Positions 1 through 8,939 of a stretch of 19,224 bases of DNA are shown one piece after another. The notes under the pieces were generated by a model. That model did no database searches, had not been told where the DNA came from, and saw only the letters and a program-made list of their open reading frames with translations. Position 1 is the stretch's first letter. The number at the start of each line of letters is the position of its first letter. A program made the position numbers and the translations under genes. Source of the DNA: Oscillospiraceae bacterium (GTDB lineage: Bacteria > Bacillota > Clostridia > Oscillospirales > Acutalibacteraceae); NCBI GenBank assembly GCA_003526845.1, contig DPVM01000005.1:276018-295241 (forward strand). The letters run 5' to 3'.

Positions 1-828
1 GCAGGCGGAGGCGGCCATTCTCGTGAGATTGCGAAAAATGCAAAACGCCTCATTGCGGTCGACCAGGACCCGGACGCAATCAAAGTCCTCCACGAAAGGC
101 TTGATTCCCTCGGAAATGTTACGGTAGTTCAAAACAATTTTGAAAATGTCAAGTCGATTTTAAGCGACCTCGGCATAGACGGTATAGACGGTATGCTCCT
201 CGACCTCGGCGTCAGCTCGTTTCAGCTTGACAACGGCGACAGAGGTTTTTCGTTCCATCAAAACGCTCCGCTTGATATGCGAATGAGCAAATCGGGAATG
301 AGCGCCGCCGATGTTGTCAATAATTACAGTGAGAATGAACTTGCAAACGTTATTTTTAAATACGGCGAGGAAAAATTTTCGCGTCGTATCGCAAAAAATA
401 TAGTCCTTGCAAGACAGGACAAGCCGATTGAAACAACATTCGAGCTTGTGGATATTATCAAAGCGTCATATCCGAAGGCAAAAATGCGTGACTCACATCC
501 GGCTCGCAAAACATTTCAGGCAATAAGAATAGAAGTCAACGGCGAGCTTGACAAGCTTTCAAAAACGCTTGATGATGCGCTCGATTGCCTAAATCCCGGC
601 GGAAGATTGTCAATCATTACATTCCATTCGCTCGAGGACAGAATAGTTAAAGAAAAATTCGCAAAGTGGTGCAATCCCTGCACATGTCCAAAGGAATTTC
701 CCGTTTGCGTTTGCGGCAAAAAACCGCTCGGCAAGCTTCCGTTTAAAGCGGTTGCACCGTCAAAAGAAGAATTAGAAGAAAATCCGAGAGCCAGAAGCTC
801 AAGGCTCCGCACATTTGAAAAGTTTTAA
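1..828 (+). CDS. rsmH: 16S rRNA (cytosine-1402-N4)-methyltransferase RsmH, 5' end missing
   Basis: The frame is open from base 1, so the gene begins before the window. The visible 275 residues start with AGGGGHS, the SAM-binding glycine motif that lies roughly 30-35 residues into full-length RsmH (about 310 residues), so only the N-terminus is missing. Later family motifs are in order: an acidic VDQDPD strand, DLGVSSFQLD followed by RGFSFHQNAPLDMRM, a FHSLEDRIVK block, a short cysteine-rich stretch (CNPCTCP, CVCG) and the C-terminal NPRARSSRLR. RsmH methylates N4 of C1402 in the 16S rRNA decoding centre. In many bacteria it heads the dcw cluster just before ftsL, as here; the next gene starts 18 bases after the stop. 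The first in-frame ATG inside the window (193) is internal and is not the start. Confidence 0.96.
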   Translation, partial: AGGGGHSREIAKNAKRLIAVDQDPDAIKVLHERLDSLGNVTVVQNNFENVKSILSDLGIDGIDGMLLDLGVSSFQLDNGDRGFSFHQNAPLDMRMSKSGMSAADVVNNYSENELANVIFKYGEEKFSRRIAKNIVLARQDKPIETTFELVDIIKASYPKAKMRDSHPARKTFQAIRIEVNGELDKLSKTLDDALDCLNPGGRLSIITFHSLEDRIVKEKFAKWCNPCTCPKEFPVCVCGKKPLGKLPFKAVAPSKEELEENPRARSSRLRTFEKF

Positions 829-846
829 GCAAGGTGGCGAAAATTT

Positions 847-1407
847 ATGACAAATACAAATGATTTCAGAAGATATTCGTATTCATCCGATCCTGCGTAT
901 TTGATTAACCAATTTGATTTCAGCCGCGGCTCACAGGCACCGAAAATTAAGCCGCAGTCACAGCCTGATGTGAACAAGGGCTTTAAAGTTCACGAAAATA
1001 AAACATTCAAAACAAAATCACAGCTTAAGGCAGAGCAAAAACGCGGCGTTTCAAGCACTCTTAAAATCGCGGCTGTTGCCGTTACATGCTTTGTTATGAT
1101 TGCACTTGTAATCGGCTCTCTTGCCGTTAAAAACGAGCTTACAAAGGAAATCGCCGCAAAGCAAACACAAATTGCAAATGCTCAAAGTGAAAATATTTCG
1201 CTCCAAAGTGAGCTTGATTCTCTCGTTTCCGTCAGTATGATAGACGATTATGCCGTTAACAAGCTCGGTATGAAAAAGGTTAAGTCAAATCAAATTCAGT
1301 ATGTCGATGTCGACGGCTATAAGGCACAAAAGCAGGCACAACTCGGCAAGCAGGCAAATCAAAATGCAAAGGCGAAAGCCTCTGCAAAAACAGCAGGTAA
1401 TAAATAA
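847..1407 (+). CDS. ftsL: FtsL-like cell division protein (bitopic septal membrane protein)
   Basis: This 186-residue protein has the FtsL/DivIC layout: a cytoplasmic N-terminal part of about 70 residues rich in Lys, Gln and Ser, one membrane helix at about residues 72-93, then an extracytoplasmic helical stretch (about 95-130) with regularly spaced Leu/Ile expected to form a coiled coil. A DYAVNKLGMKKV segment follows, typical of the FtsL/DivIC C-terminus, then a Gln/Lys/Ala-rich tail. The ATG is preceded by AAGGTGG at 831-837. FtsL forms a complex with DivIB and DivIC and helps activate FtsW and PBP2B at the septum. The assignment rests on topology and position between rsmH and the class B PBP, because FtsL sequences diverge strongly. 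Both the cytoplasmic tail and the polar C-terminal tail make it longer than the usual 100-120 residues. Confidence 0.8.
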   Translation: MTNTNDFRRYSYSSDPAYLINQFDFSRGSQAPKIKPQSQPDVNKGFKVHENKTFKTKSQLKAEQKRGVSSTLKIAAVAVTCFVMIALVIGSLAVKNELTKEIAAKQTQIANAQSENISLQSELDSLVSVSMIDDYAVNKLGMKKVKSNQIQYVDVDGYKAQKQAQLGKQANQNAKAKASAKTAGNK

Positions 1408-1424
1408 CAAAATTCAGCGTAATT

Positions 1425-1489
1425 ATATTATGAGAGTTCGGCGACGCCCTACTCTCTAATATGCTTTATATAGGCAAAAGTTTTTTGCC
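1425..1489 (+). promoter_or_regulatory. Two consecutive hairpins in the ftsL-PBP gap
   Basis: The 116-base gap between ftsL and the PBP gene holds two stem-loops. In the first, ATATTA (1425-1430) pairs with TAATAT (1457-1462) and GAGAGT (1432-1437) with ACTCTC (1451-1456), with one bulged T and a small GGC/GCC tip: 12 outer pairs. In the second, GGCAAAA (1473-1479) pairs with TTTTGCC (1483-1489) around a GTT loop. Neither is followed by a T-run, so they do not look like a simple terminator. They could be an mRNA processing or stability element, or a translation control element ahead of the PBP start. Function is inferred only from position. Confidence 0.45.
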
Positions 1490-1523
1490 GCAAATTGTAG
1501 ATATAATGTGATGAGGTGATAGC

Positions 1524-3737
1524 ATGAAAGCAGAATTTAAGAAAAATATGTTCAAACGCATATTTATTTTTGCAATTGCTGTTGCCTTTTTATTTTCAGT
1601 CGACGGTGCAAGACTTTTTTATCTTCAACTTGTCAACGGCTCGGAGCTTTCCGCAAAGGCGGAATCACAGCAGCTTTCCGATACCGAAATTCCTGCAATG
1701 CGCGGCACGATTTATGACAGCGAGGGCAATGTTCTTGCTCAATCGGCTACCGTTTGGAATGTATTTATCGACCCGTCCAATATCAAAAGCGAAAAACAAC
1801 GCGATTTGGTTGTAAACGGCTTGACGGATATTTTAAAACTTGATGACGATGAAAAGCAGGAAGTTGTTAAAAAGACCCAAAAGCAAACGAAATATGCCAT
1901 TGTTGCCGAAAAGGTCGAGAACGATATTAAAGAAAACCTTTCAAAATATGTTTCAAAAAACAAACTTGGCAATATAGTCGGCACAGAGCAAACAACTCGC
2001 CGCTATTATCCGTACGGCAACTTTGCATCAACAGTCCTCGGCTTTACCGGTGACGATAATCAGGGACTTTCGGGTATCGAGTCTTACTATGACGAACAAC
2101 TCACCGGTACAAACGGCAGAATTATTACGGTTAAGGATGCAAATTCAAATAAGCTCCCGACAGATTACGAAACATCAATCGACGCAGAAAACGGCAATTC
2201 GCTTGTTTTGACAATAAACCAAACAATTCAGTATTACCTCGAAAAAGGTCTTCAAACAACACTTGAGGAATATGATTGCAAAGGCGCATACGGTGTTGTT
2301 ATGAACTGCAAAACGGGCGCAGTTCTTGCAATGGCGTCGCTTCCGGATTATAATCCTAATGAGCCATATAAAATATCATACGATAAAACAAAAGAAAAAA
2401 TATCAAAACTTTCTACCGACGAAGAGAAAAAACAGGCTGAAAGCACCGCCGTTCAGGCTCAGTGGAGAAACTTCACCGTTTCCGATACATACGAGCCGGG
2501 TTCAGTTTTCAAAACATTTATGGCGAGTGCCGCTCTTGAGGAAAATGTGGTAAATCTCAATACTAAATACACATGTACCGGCTCAATCAAGGTAGAAGAC
2601 CATGTTATGAAATGCCACTACCACGCAGGTCACGGCACACAAACATTGACGCAAGGTCTTGAAAATTCATGCAACCCGTTCTTCATCACAATCGGTCAAA
2701 AACTCGGCGTTCACAAATATTTTCAGTATTTTCAGGGCTTCGGCTTTTCGCAAAAAACAGGCATTGACCTCCCGGGTGAGGCGGCGCCGCAGTATTATAA
2801 AGAAAATCAATACGGCATTGTCGAGCTTTCATCGGCTTCTTTCGGCCAAACAAACTCGCTCACACCTATTCAAGTCTGCACAGGGCTTTGCGCAATAGCA
2901 AACGGCGGAATGCTTGTTAAACCGTATGTTGTTTCGGAAATTAAGGACGAAGACGGCAATACCGTTTCAAAAACAAAAACAACCGAGGTCAGACGCGTCA
3001 TCAGCAAGGACACCTCTGAAAAAGTCAGAAAAATGATGAAAAGCGTTGTTGACAACGGCACAGGTAAAAACGGCTATGTCGCAGGCTACAGTGTCGGCGG
3101 CAAAACAGGCACATCAACCAAGCTGGCCGAATCGTCAAACGGCAATAAATACATAGTTTCGTTCGCGGCAATCGCTCCGTCGGATGATCCGGAAATCGCA
3201 ATGCTTATCATTTGTGACGAGCCTAATCAGGACTTGGGCGGCGGAGCACTTTGCGCACCTATCGCCGCAGAGGTTGTCGAGCAGGCGATGACAGAGCTTA
3301 ACATTGAGCCGAAATATTCAGAGTCCGAGCTTAAAAAGCTTTCGGTTAATACTCCGTCGGTTGTCGGCTCAACAGTCGAGGCGGCAGAGTCTAAACTCAC
3401 CTCGGCAGGTTTGACATATAAGGTTGTCGGCAATGGCAAAAAAGTATTAAAACAAAATCCGTCCTCATCCGCAAAAATCCCGAACGGCGGCGTTGTTGTT
3501 CTCTATACCGAAAAGGACAGCAAATCTACAACAACCGTTCCAGATTTCAAGGGAATGACTGTCAGTGAGGCTAATGCGGCTGCAGCGGCGGCAAATATAA
3601 ATATCGAAATCAGCGGAAACAGTCTTTCGTCGTCAAATGTTGTTGCATACAAGCAGTCGGCGTCAAAGGGCGATAAGGTTGAAAAGGGCACCGTAGTTGA
3701 TGTTACATTCAAAAGCACAACCTCGGTATTAGATTAA
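1524..3737 (+). CDS. Class B penicillin-binding protein with two PASTA domains (PBP2B/SpoVD/FtsI-like)
   Basis: This 737-residue D,D-transpeptidase crosslinks septal (or spore) peptidoglycan and works with the SEDS polymerase encoded downstream. In order it has a short cytoplasmic end, a membrane anchor at about residues 12-28, a PBP dimerisation domain from about 50 (PAMRGTIYD), and the transpeptidase domain with all three active-site motifs: S327-V-F-K330, S382-C-N384 and K527-T-G529. Two C-terminal PASTA domains follow (about 607-663 and 669-730). A Lys/Glu-rich insertion lies at about 284-312 before the active serine. The start is fixed by GAGGTGAT at 1513-1520. PASTA domains and the neighbourhood fit either the vegetative division PBP (PBP2B) or the sporulation paralogue SpoVD. 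The sequence alone does not decide, but no second class B PBP is present in this cluster, so a division role is the simpler reading. Confidence 0.95.
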   Translation: MKAEFKKNMFKRIFIFAIAVAFLFSVDGARLFYLQLVNGSELSAKAESQQLSDTEIPAMRGTIYDSEGNVLAQSATVWNVFIDPSNIKSEKQRDLVVNGLTDILKLDDDEKQEVVKKTQKQTKYAIVAEKVENDIKENLSKYVSKNKLGNIVGTEQTTRRYYPYGNFASTVLGFTGDDNQGLSGIESYYDEQLTGTNGRIITVKDANSNKLPTDYETSIDAENGNSLVLTINQTIQYYLEKGLQTTLEEYDCKGAYGVVMNCKTGAVLAMASLPDYNPNEPYKISYDKTKEKISKLSTDEEKKQAESTAVQAQWRNFTVSDTYEPGSVFKTFMASAALEENVVNLNTKYTCTGSIKVEDHVMKCHYHAGHGTQTLTQGLENSCNPFFITIGQKLGVHKYFQYFQGFGFSQKTGIDLPGEAAPQYYKENQYGIVELSSASFGQTNSLTPIQVCTGLCAIANGGMLVKPYVVSEIKDEDGNTVSKTKTTEVRRVISKDTSEKVRKMMKSVVDNGTGKNGYVAGYSVGGKTGTSTKLAESSNGNKYIVSFAAIAPSDDPEIAMLIICDEPNQDLGGGALCAPIAAEVVEQAMTELNIEPKYSESELKKLSVNTPSVVGSTVEAAESKLTSAGLTYKVVGNGKKVLKQNPSSSAKIPNGGVVVLYTEKDSKSTTTVPDFKGMTVSEANAAAAAANINIEISGNSLSSSNVVAYKQSASKGDKVEKGTVVDVTFKSTTSVLD

Positions 3738-3752
3738 AACGGAGGAATAGAT

Positions 3753-5180
3753 ATGAAATTATCACAGGTATTAAACGGCTTAAATGTCAAAAATGAATAT
3801 AAAGATGTCGAAATTACCGATGTCACATCCGATTCAAGGCTTGTTGAAAAGGGCTATCTCTTTGTCTGCATTAAGGGCGCTTCATTCGACGGACACAGTG
3901 TTGCAAAGCAAATGCTTGAAAAGGGTGCTGCCGCAGTAGTTGTTGAAAAGGACCTCGGCATCGAAAATCAAATTATTGTCGATAATACAAGAGAGTCATA
4001 TTCTCCGATTTGCGCAAACTTTTTCGGCAATCCTGCAAACGAACTTAAACTTATCGGCTTGACAGGCACAAACGGCAAAACAACAACAACTTTTCTTATA
4101 AAACAAATTCTTGAAAATGTCGGCAAAAAGGTCGGCCTCATCGGAACTGTTCAAAATATGGTCGGAAGTGAGGTTTATCCTGCTCATTATACAACGCCCG
4201 ACCCTCACGAGCTTCAGTCACTTTTTAGAAAAATGGTTGATGCAAATTGCGAATACTGTGTTATGGAGGTTTCGTCCCAAGCTCTCGCACAAGGCAGGGT
4301 AAAGGGTATTCACTTTCTTATCGGCGCATTCACAAATCTTACACAAGACCATCTCGATTATCACAAAACTTGGGAAAACTATTTCAATGCAAAGCGTATT
4401 TTGTTTGAAAATTGCGACATCGCTGTTACAAATGTAGACGATAAAAACGGACTAAAAATCGTTGAAAATCTCCCTTGCAAGGTTGTAACATATGCCGTTG
4501 ACAATATCAATTCCGATTACACGGCAAAAAATGTTTCGTTCTCGTCAAACGGCGTTAAATACGAACTTGTCGGCGACAAAATCGGCAGAGTTGTTTGCCC
4601 GATTCCCGGCAGATTCAGTGTTTATAATTCGCTTTGCGCCGCTACCGTTGCGCTTACTCTCGGCGTTGATTTTGAGGATACGCTCATCGCTATCGGCAAA
4701 TCAAACGGCGTTAAGGGCAGAATCGAGGTAGTTCCGACAAATACGGATTATACTGTTATTATCGACTATGCTCACTCACCGGACGGACTCGAAAATATAA
4801 TTTCATCGCTTAAGGAAATCGCAAAGGGCAGAGTAGTTACACTGTTCGGTTGCGGCGGCGACAGAGATAAAACAAAACGCCCGAAAATGGGCAAAATCGC
4901 CGCAGACCTCTCGGATTTCTGCGTTGTTACTTCAGATAACCCGCGTTCGGAAAATCCGTCGGAAATCATCAAAGATATTCTTGAAGGTATGAAAGGCAGC
5001 AAAACTCCTTATGTCGTAGTCGAAAATCGCAAGGAGGCTATCACTTGGGCTTTGCATAATGCACAAAAAGATGATATAATCCTTTTAGCAGGTAAAGGTC
5101 ACGAAACATACCAAATCCTGCCTACGGGCACAATTCACTTCGATGAAAGGGAAGTTGTGGCGGAAGTTCTTAATTCATAA
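3753..5180 (+). CDS. murE: UDP-MurNAc-tripeptide synthetase MurE (meso-DAP type)
   Basis: The 475-residue cytoplasmic Mur ligase adds the third stem-peptide residue to UDP-MurNAc-L-Ala-D-Glu using ATP. Visible are the N-terminal UDP-binding domain (CIKGASFDGH, about 39-48), the ATP-binding loop GTNGKTTT (105-112), the YTTPDP segment (146-151), the MEVSSQAL block (171-178), a central-domain HLDYH (200-204), and the C-terminal SDNPRSENP (395-403). DNPR is the family signature for meso-diaminopimelate; lysine-adding enzymes differ there, so mDAP peptidoglycan is predicted. GGAGG at 3741-3745 lies just ahead of the ATG. The gene follows the PBP by 15 bases and precedes murF by 9, consistent with one transcript. 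Confidence 0.97.
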   Translation: MKLSQVLNGLNVKNEYKDVEITDVTSDSRLVEKGYLFVCIKGASFDGHSVAKQMLEKGAAAVVVEKDLGIENQIIVDNTRESYSPICANFFGNPANELKLIGLTGTNGKTTTTFLIKQILENVGKKVGLIGTVQNMVGSEVYPAHYTTPDPHELQSLFRKMVDANCEYCVMEVSSQALAQGRVKGIHFLIGAFTNLTQDHLDYHKTWENYFNAKRILFENCDIAVTNVDDKNGLKIVENLPCKVVTYAVDNINSDYTAKNVSFSSNGVKYELVGDKIGRVVCPIPGRFSVYNSLCAATVALTLGVDFEDTLIAIGKSNGVKGRIEVVPTNTDYTVIIDYAHSPDGLENIISSLKEIAKGRVVTLFGCGGDRDKTKRPKMGKIAADLSDFCVVTSDNPRSENPSEIIKDILEGMKGSKTPYVVVENRKEAITWALHNAQKDDIILLAGKGHETYQILPTGTIHFDEREVVAEVLNS

Positions 5181-5189
5181 GAGGTCATT

Positions 5190-6542
5190 ATGGAAACATT
5201 AAAGTTATCCGAAGTTGCGTCTGCCTGTAACGGCACATACAGCACCGAGGGCGAAATAAACGCAGTTTGCATTGATACACGAAAAATTACAAAGGGTTGC
5301 CTGTTCATTTGCATAAAAGGCGAGCGATTTGACGCCCATCAGTTTGCAGACGAGGCGCTTGAAAAAGGCGCAGCGGCTGTTATGATTGATGAGGATTTAA
5401 AGCCAAACGGCGCATTCGTCAAGGTCGAAAACACCACAAAGGCGCTTTTGGCTCTCGGCGGATACTATCGCTCAAAATTCGATATTCCCGTTGTTGCGCT
5501 TACCGGTTCAGTCGGTAAAACAACAACAAAGGAATTCACTTCTCTTGTTGTCGGCGCAAAATATAAAACGATTAAAACACAAGGCAATCTTAATAATGAA
5601 ATCGGTTTGCCGCAAACACTTTTTCAAATTGATTCAAGAACACAGGCGGCGGTTATCGAAATGGGTATGAATCATTTCGGCGAAATCAGCCGTCTTGTCA
5701 ACGCCACAAAGCCGACTCTTGCGCTTATAACCAATATCGGCGTTTCGCATATTGAAAATCTCGGCTCGCGCGACGGAATTTTAAAGGCAAAGCTTGAAAT
5801 AACCGAGGGCTTGCCAAACGGCGCACCGCTCATTTTGAACGGCGATAACGATAAGCTCGCAACCGTTAAAAACGATAATTTCAATATCTGTTTTTACGGC
5901 ATTGAAAACGGCGAGTTTAAAGCAGAAAATATCGTTGAGCACGATTCGACGACCGATTTCGATATCGTATATCGCGGTAATACACAGCATATCACAATTC
6001 CTACAATCGGTGTTCACAATGTTTATAACGCACTTGCGGCATTCACGGTCGGATATTTTCTTGATGTTCCGGCACAGGATGCGGCAAATGCTCTTGCCTC
6101 TTATGTCCCGGCAGGAATGCGCCAAAAGGTCGTAACAGTCGGCAAAATCACATCTATTGAAGATTGCTACAATGCATCGCCCGACTCAATGCGCGCCGCA
6201 ATCAGAACATTGCGCGACACCGCAGGCAACAAAAAAATCGCCGTTTTGGGTGATATGCTCGAACTTGGCGATTATGCCGAAACGGCGCATACGCAGGTCG
6301 GCGAAATGGTCGGCGAGTACGGAATAGATTATCTTTTGGCTTATGGCAAGGACGCCGCTTTTTATGTTTCTGCGGCGAAAAATTCCGGCTGTGAAAACGC
6401 ATTTTTGTTTGATGATAAAGATGCACTCACAAAAAAATTGCTTGAAATAACGAATGACGGCGACGCTGTCATTTTTAAAGGCTCAAGAGGAATGAAGCTT
6501 GAGGATGTTATAAATTCTGCTTATAAAGTATGGGAGAAGTAA
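5190..6542 (+). CDS. murF: UDP-MurNAc-tripeptide--D-Ala-D-Ala ligase MurF
   Basis: The 450-residue ligase adds D-Ala-D-Ala to UDP-MurNAc-tripeptide, completing the cytoplasmic pentapeptide precursor. The N-terminal domain resembles that of MurE next door (shared CIKG-x-x-FD-x-H pattern at about 41-50). The ATP-binding loop is GSVGKTTTKEF (106-116), followed by the typical NNEIGLP segment (about 130), an EMGMNHFGEI block (about 156-165), and TNIGVSHIENLGS near 180. The C-terminal part has DCYNASPDSM and VLGDMLELG, both characteristic of MurF rather than MurE or MurD. GAGG directly after the murE stop serves the ATG. Length is normal and all motifs are intact. Confidence 0.97.
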   Translation: METLKLSEVASACNGTYSTEGEINAVCIDTRKITKGCLFICIKGERFDAHQFADEALEKGAAAVMIDEDLKPNGAFVKVENTTKALLALGGYYRSKFDIPVVALTGSVGKTTTKEFTSLVVGAKYKTIKTQGNLNNEIGLPQTLFQIDSRTQAAVIEMGMNHFGEISRLVNATKPTLALITNIGVSHIENLGSRDGILKAKLEITEGLPNGAPLILNGDNDKLATVKNDNFNICFYGIENGEFKAENIVEHDSTTDFDIVYRGNTQHITIPTIGVHNVYNALAAFTVGYFLDVPAQDAANALASYVPAGMRQKVVTVGKITSIEDCYNASPDSMRAAIRTLRDTAGNKKIAVLGDMLELGDYAETAHTQVGEMVGEYGIDYLLAYGKDAAFYVSAAKNSGCENAFLFDDKDALTKKLLEITNDGDAVIFKGSRGMKLEDVINSAYKVWEK

Positions 6543-6545
6543 ACA

Positions 6546-7589
6546 ATGAATGTTATATCTGTAATAATCACAATTGTTGTTGCGTTCGGCGTAACCGTCG
6601 GCTCGGGATTTGTTATAATCCCTTGGTTAAAAAAACTGAAGTTCGGTCAAACTATTCTTGATATAGGTCCGTCATGGCACAAGTCAAAGCAGGGCACACC
6701 CAATATGGGCGGTTTGATGTTTATTTTCGGCATCATCGTTTCGTTTATTATCGGTGCGCTCACGCTTCATTTTTCGGGCGGCAGCCTTGAGTCCGAATCG
6801 GCAAAAATATTTGCCGGCAGGGATGTTGTGCTTTTGATTGCAGGTCTTTGCCTCGCGCTCGGATGCGGAATTGTCGGTTTTACGGATGACTATACTAAAA
6901 TTAAACTTAAAAGGAACGAAGGACTTTCGCCAAAGCAAAAAACTCTCGGTCAGCTAATTATGACTTTCGGGTATACATTGACTCTTTGGCTTTCACACAA
7001 CACCGTTTGGTACATTCCGTTTATCGGCAATGTCGATTTTGAAAAAAATCTTTTCACCTCCGTTGTATTCTGGCTCGTTTCGATTTTCATTATTTACGGT
7101 TGCGTCAATTCGGTTAACCTTACCGACGGTATCGACGGACTTTGCTCGTCAGTTACCGCAACTGTCGCAATCACATTTATCATCGCCGCTGTTATTATGA
7201 AGTTTGCAGGCCTCGGCATTCTCGCTGGTGCGCTTTTGGGCGGCGTTTTGGGCTTTCTTTGTTGGAACTGGAACCCTGCCAAAACATTTATGGGCGACAC
7301 AGGCTCGCTTTTCCTCGGCGGATTGGTTGTAGCACTCGGCTATGCAATCAAATGTCCGCTCCTTCTTCTTCCGATTGGTATCGTTTATGTTTGTGAAACC
7401 ATGAGCGATATTATCCAAATCGGCTATTTCAAAATCACACACGGCAAAAGGATTTTCAAAATGGCACCTATTCATCACCATTTTGAAATGTGCGGCTGGA
7501 AAGAAAAGAAAATTTGCGTTGTATTTTCTCTTGTCAATGCAGTAGGCTGTGCAATCGCGCTTTTGCTTATGTATTTCGGTCAAAAATAA
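6546..7589 (+). CDS. mraY: Phospho-MurNAc-pentapeptide transferase MraY
   Basis: This 347-residue polytopic membrane enzyme moves phospho-MurNAc-pentapeptide from UDP to undecaprenyl phosphate, producing lipid I. About ten hydrophobic helices are visible. The catalytic and metal-binding signatures are present: TPNMGG (51-56), the paired aspartates D114-D115 in GFTDDYTK, NLTDGIDGL (191-199, D194 and D197), FMGDTGSLFLGG with D251, and the histidine cluster APIHHHFE (307-314). The gene starts 3 bases after the murF stop and uses a GGGAGAAG-like Shine-Dalgarno within the end of murF, which suggests coupled translation. The following gene is ftsW rather than the more usual murD. Confidence 0.97.
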   Translation: MNVISVIITIVVAFGVTVGSGFVIIPWLKKLKFGQTILDIGPSWHKSKQGTPNMGGLMFIFGIIVSFIIGALTLHFSGGSLESESAKIFAGRDVVLLIAGLCLALGCGIVGFTDDYTKIKLKRNEGLSPKQKTLGQLIMTFGYTLTLWLSHNTVWYIPFIGNVDFEKNLFTSVVFWLVSIFIIYGCVNSVNLTDGIDGLCSSVTATVAITFIIAAVIMKFAGLGILAGALLGGVLGFLCWNWNPAKTFMGDTGSLFLGGLVVALGYAIKCPLLLLPIGIVYVCETMSDIIQIGYFKITHGKRIFKMAPIHHHFEMCGWKEKKICVVFSLVNAVGCAIALLLMYFGQK

Positions 7590-7625
7590 TAGTTATTAAT
7601 TAAAATTTACGAAAGGAGAGCCGCT

Positions 7626-8936
7626 ATGCCTGAGCTTGAACCGCCAAAAAGGTATCGCCACACCGACGATGAGCCGCAAACTCAACGCAAAAAGTCAAAA
7701 AAGAATAAAAAATCGGTGCAAAAAAGGCGTTCGGCACAGTACGAGCGTTCCTCGTCGGAGCGTGAATATCACGCGCAGGAGAGCAAAATCGTTCGCACAA
7801 ATACCGGCATCAGAAAAAACGATATTTTCACCGTCGGCTCATTTGACATTCCTTTCTTCGCTTTAACAATCGCCTTGCTCACGATAGGTCTTGTTATGCT
7901 GTTTTCTGCATCTTATCCCTATGCTTTGCAAAAATACGGTGATTCCTACTATTTCTTTAAAAGACAAATCATTTTCGCTGTTGCAGGTGTTGTTGCAATG
8001 CTTGTTATGTCGAAAATCAATTATAAACTGCTCAAAGTTATTCATCGCCCGTTGTTGATAGTTACACTGCTTCTTCTCGTAGTAGTTTTGTTCTATCATA
8101 CAAATGTTGATGATTTCAAACGCTGGATTCCACTCGGTCCGTTCACTCTTCAGCCGTCGGATATTGCAAAATTCACAATAGTCCTCACAATGGCAACATA
8201 TGTCACAAAGCATTATTCAAAAATGAAAAATTCGATTTACGGCATCGTTTTCCCGATTTTGATTATTGGCTTGTTTTGCGGATTGATTTATCTTGAACAC
8301 CACCTTTCCTGCACAATTCTTGTGTTTTGTATCGGCGCGGCAATTATGTTTGCAGGCGGCACGGATTGGCGGCTCTTTGCGGTCGGCATGGGTATTATGA
8401 TTGCCGTTGTCGCACTCGTAATTATGAATCCCGACCTTTTGATGAACTATGCAGGCGACAGAATTGTTGCTTGGCTTGATAAATCGTATGAGCCGCTCGG
8501 CAAAAGGTGGCAAACTAACAACTCGCTTTATGCTATTGGCTCCGGTGGATTTTTCGGCGTCGGACTCGGCAATTCAAAACAAAAATATCTTTATGTTTCC
8601 GAGCCGCAAAACGACTTCATTTTCGCAATTGTCTGCGAGGAACTCGGCTTTGTCGGCGCAATCGCAATCATTGTTTTGTTTGCGCTCCTATTTATCCGCG
8701 GCATTAAAATCGCCAACAGATGCGAGGATAAATTTGCATCGTTTATCGTTCTCGGCATAGTTGCACAGGTTGCAATCCAAACGATATTTAATATAATGGT
8801 TGTTACGGACACCATTCCAAATACCGGTATCGCTCTGCCGTTTTTCTCCTACGGCGGCACGGCATTGCTGATGCTTTTGTTTGAAATGGGTGTTGTCCTT
8901 TCAATTTCAAGGAAGTCAAACCAAAAGAAGGTATAA
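7626..8936 (+). CDS. ftsW: SEDS-family septal glycosyltransferase FtsW/SpoVE with long basic N-terminal tail
   Basis: The 436-residue membrane protein belongs to the FtsW/RodA/SpoVE family, which polymerises lipid II glycan strands with a partner class B PBP (here encoded upstream). After a cytoplasmic tail of about 75 residues, very rich in Lys, Arg and Ser, come about ten membrane helices. Family motifs are RWIPLGPFTLQPSDIAK (166-182; Asp where Glu is commoner in QPSE), EPQNDFIFAIVCEELG (326-341) with D330 at the position of the proposed catalytic Asp, and NTGIALPFFSYGGT (399-412). AAAGGAG at 7613-7619 supports the start at 7626. The tail contains LEPPKRYR at residues 4-11, echoed in DivIB of this cluster. 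Whether this is the division (FtsW) or sporulation (SpoVE) member cannot be settled here. Confidence 0.94.
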   Translation: MPELEPPKRYRHTDDEPQTQRKKSKKNKKSVQKRRSAQYERSSSEREYHAQESKIVRTNTGIRKNDIFTVGSFDIPFFALTIALLTIGLVMLFSASYPYALQKYGDSYYFFKRQIIFAVAGVVAMLVMSKINYKLLKVIHRPLLIVTLLLLVVVLFYHTNVDDFKRWIPLGPFTLQPSDIAKFTIVLTMATYVTKHYSKMKNSIYGIVFPILIIGLFCGLIYLEHHLSCTILVFCIGAAIMFAGGTDWRLFAVGMGIMIAVVALVIMNPDLLMNYAGDRIVAWLDKSYEPLGKRWQTNNSLYAIGSGGFFGVGLGNSKQKYLYVSEPQNDFIFAIVCEELGFVGAIAIIVLFALLFIRGIKIANRCEDKFASFIVLGIVAQVAIQTIFNIMVVTDTIPNTGIALPFFSYGGTALLMLLFEMGVVLSISRKSNQKKV

Positions 8937-8939
8937 ATT

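Noticed and set aside
1502..1507. TATAAT before the class B PBP gene as a promoter -10.
   Set aside because: No acceptable -35 at 16-18 bases upstream, and transcription would start almost in the ribosome binding site.
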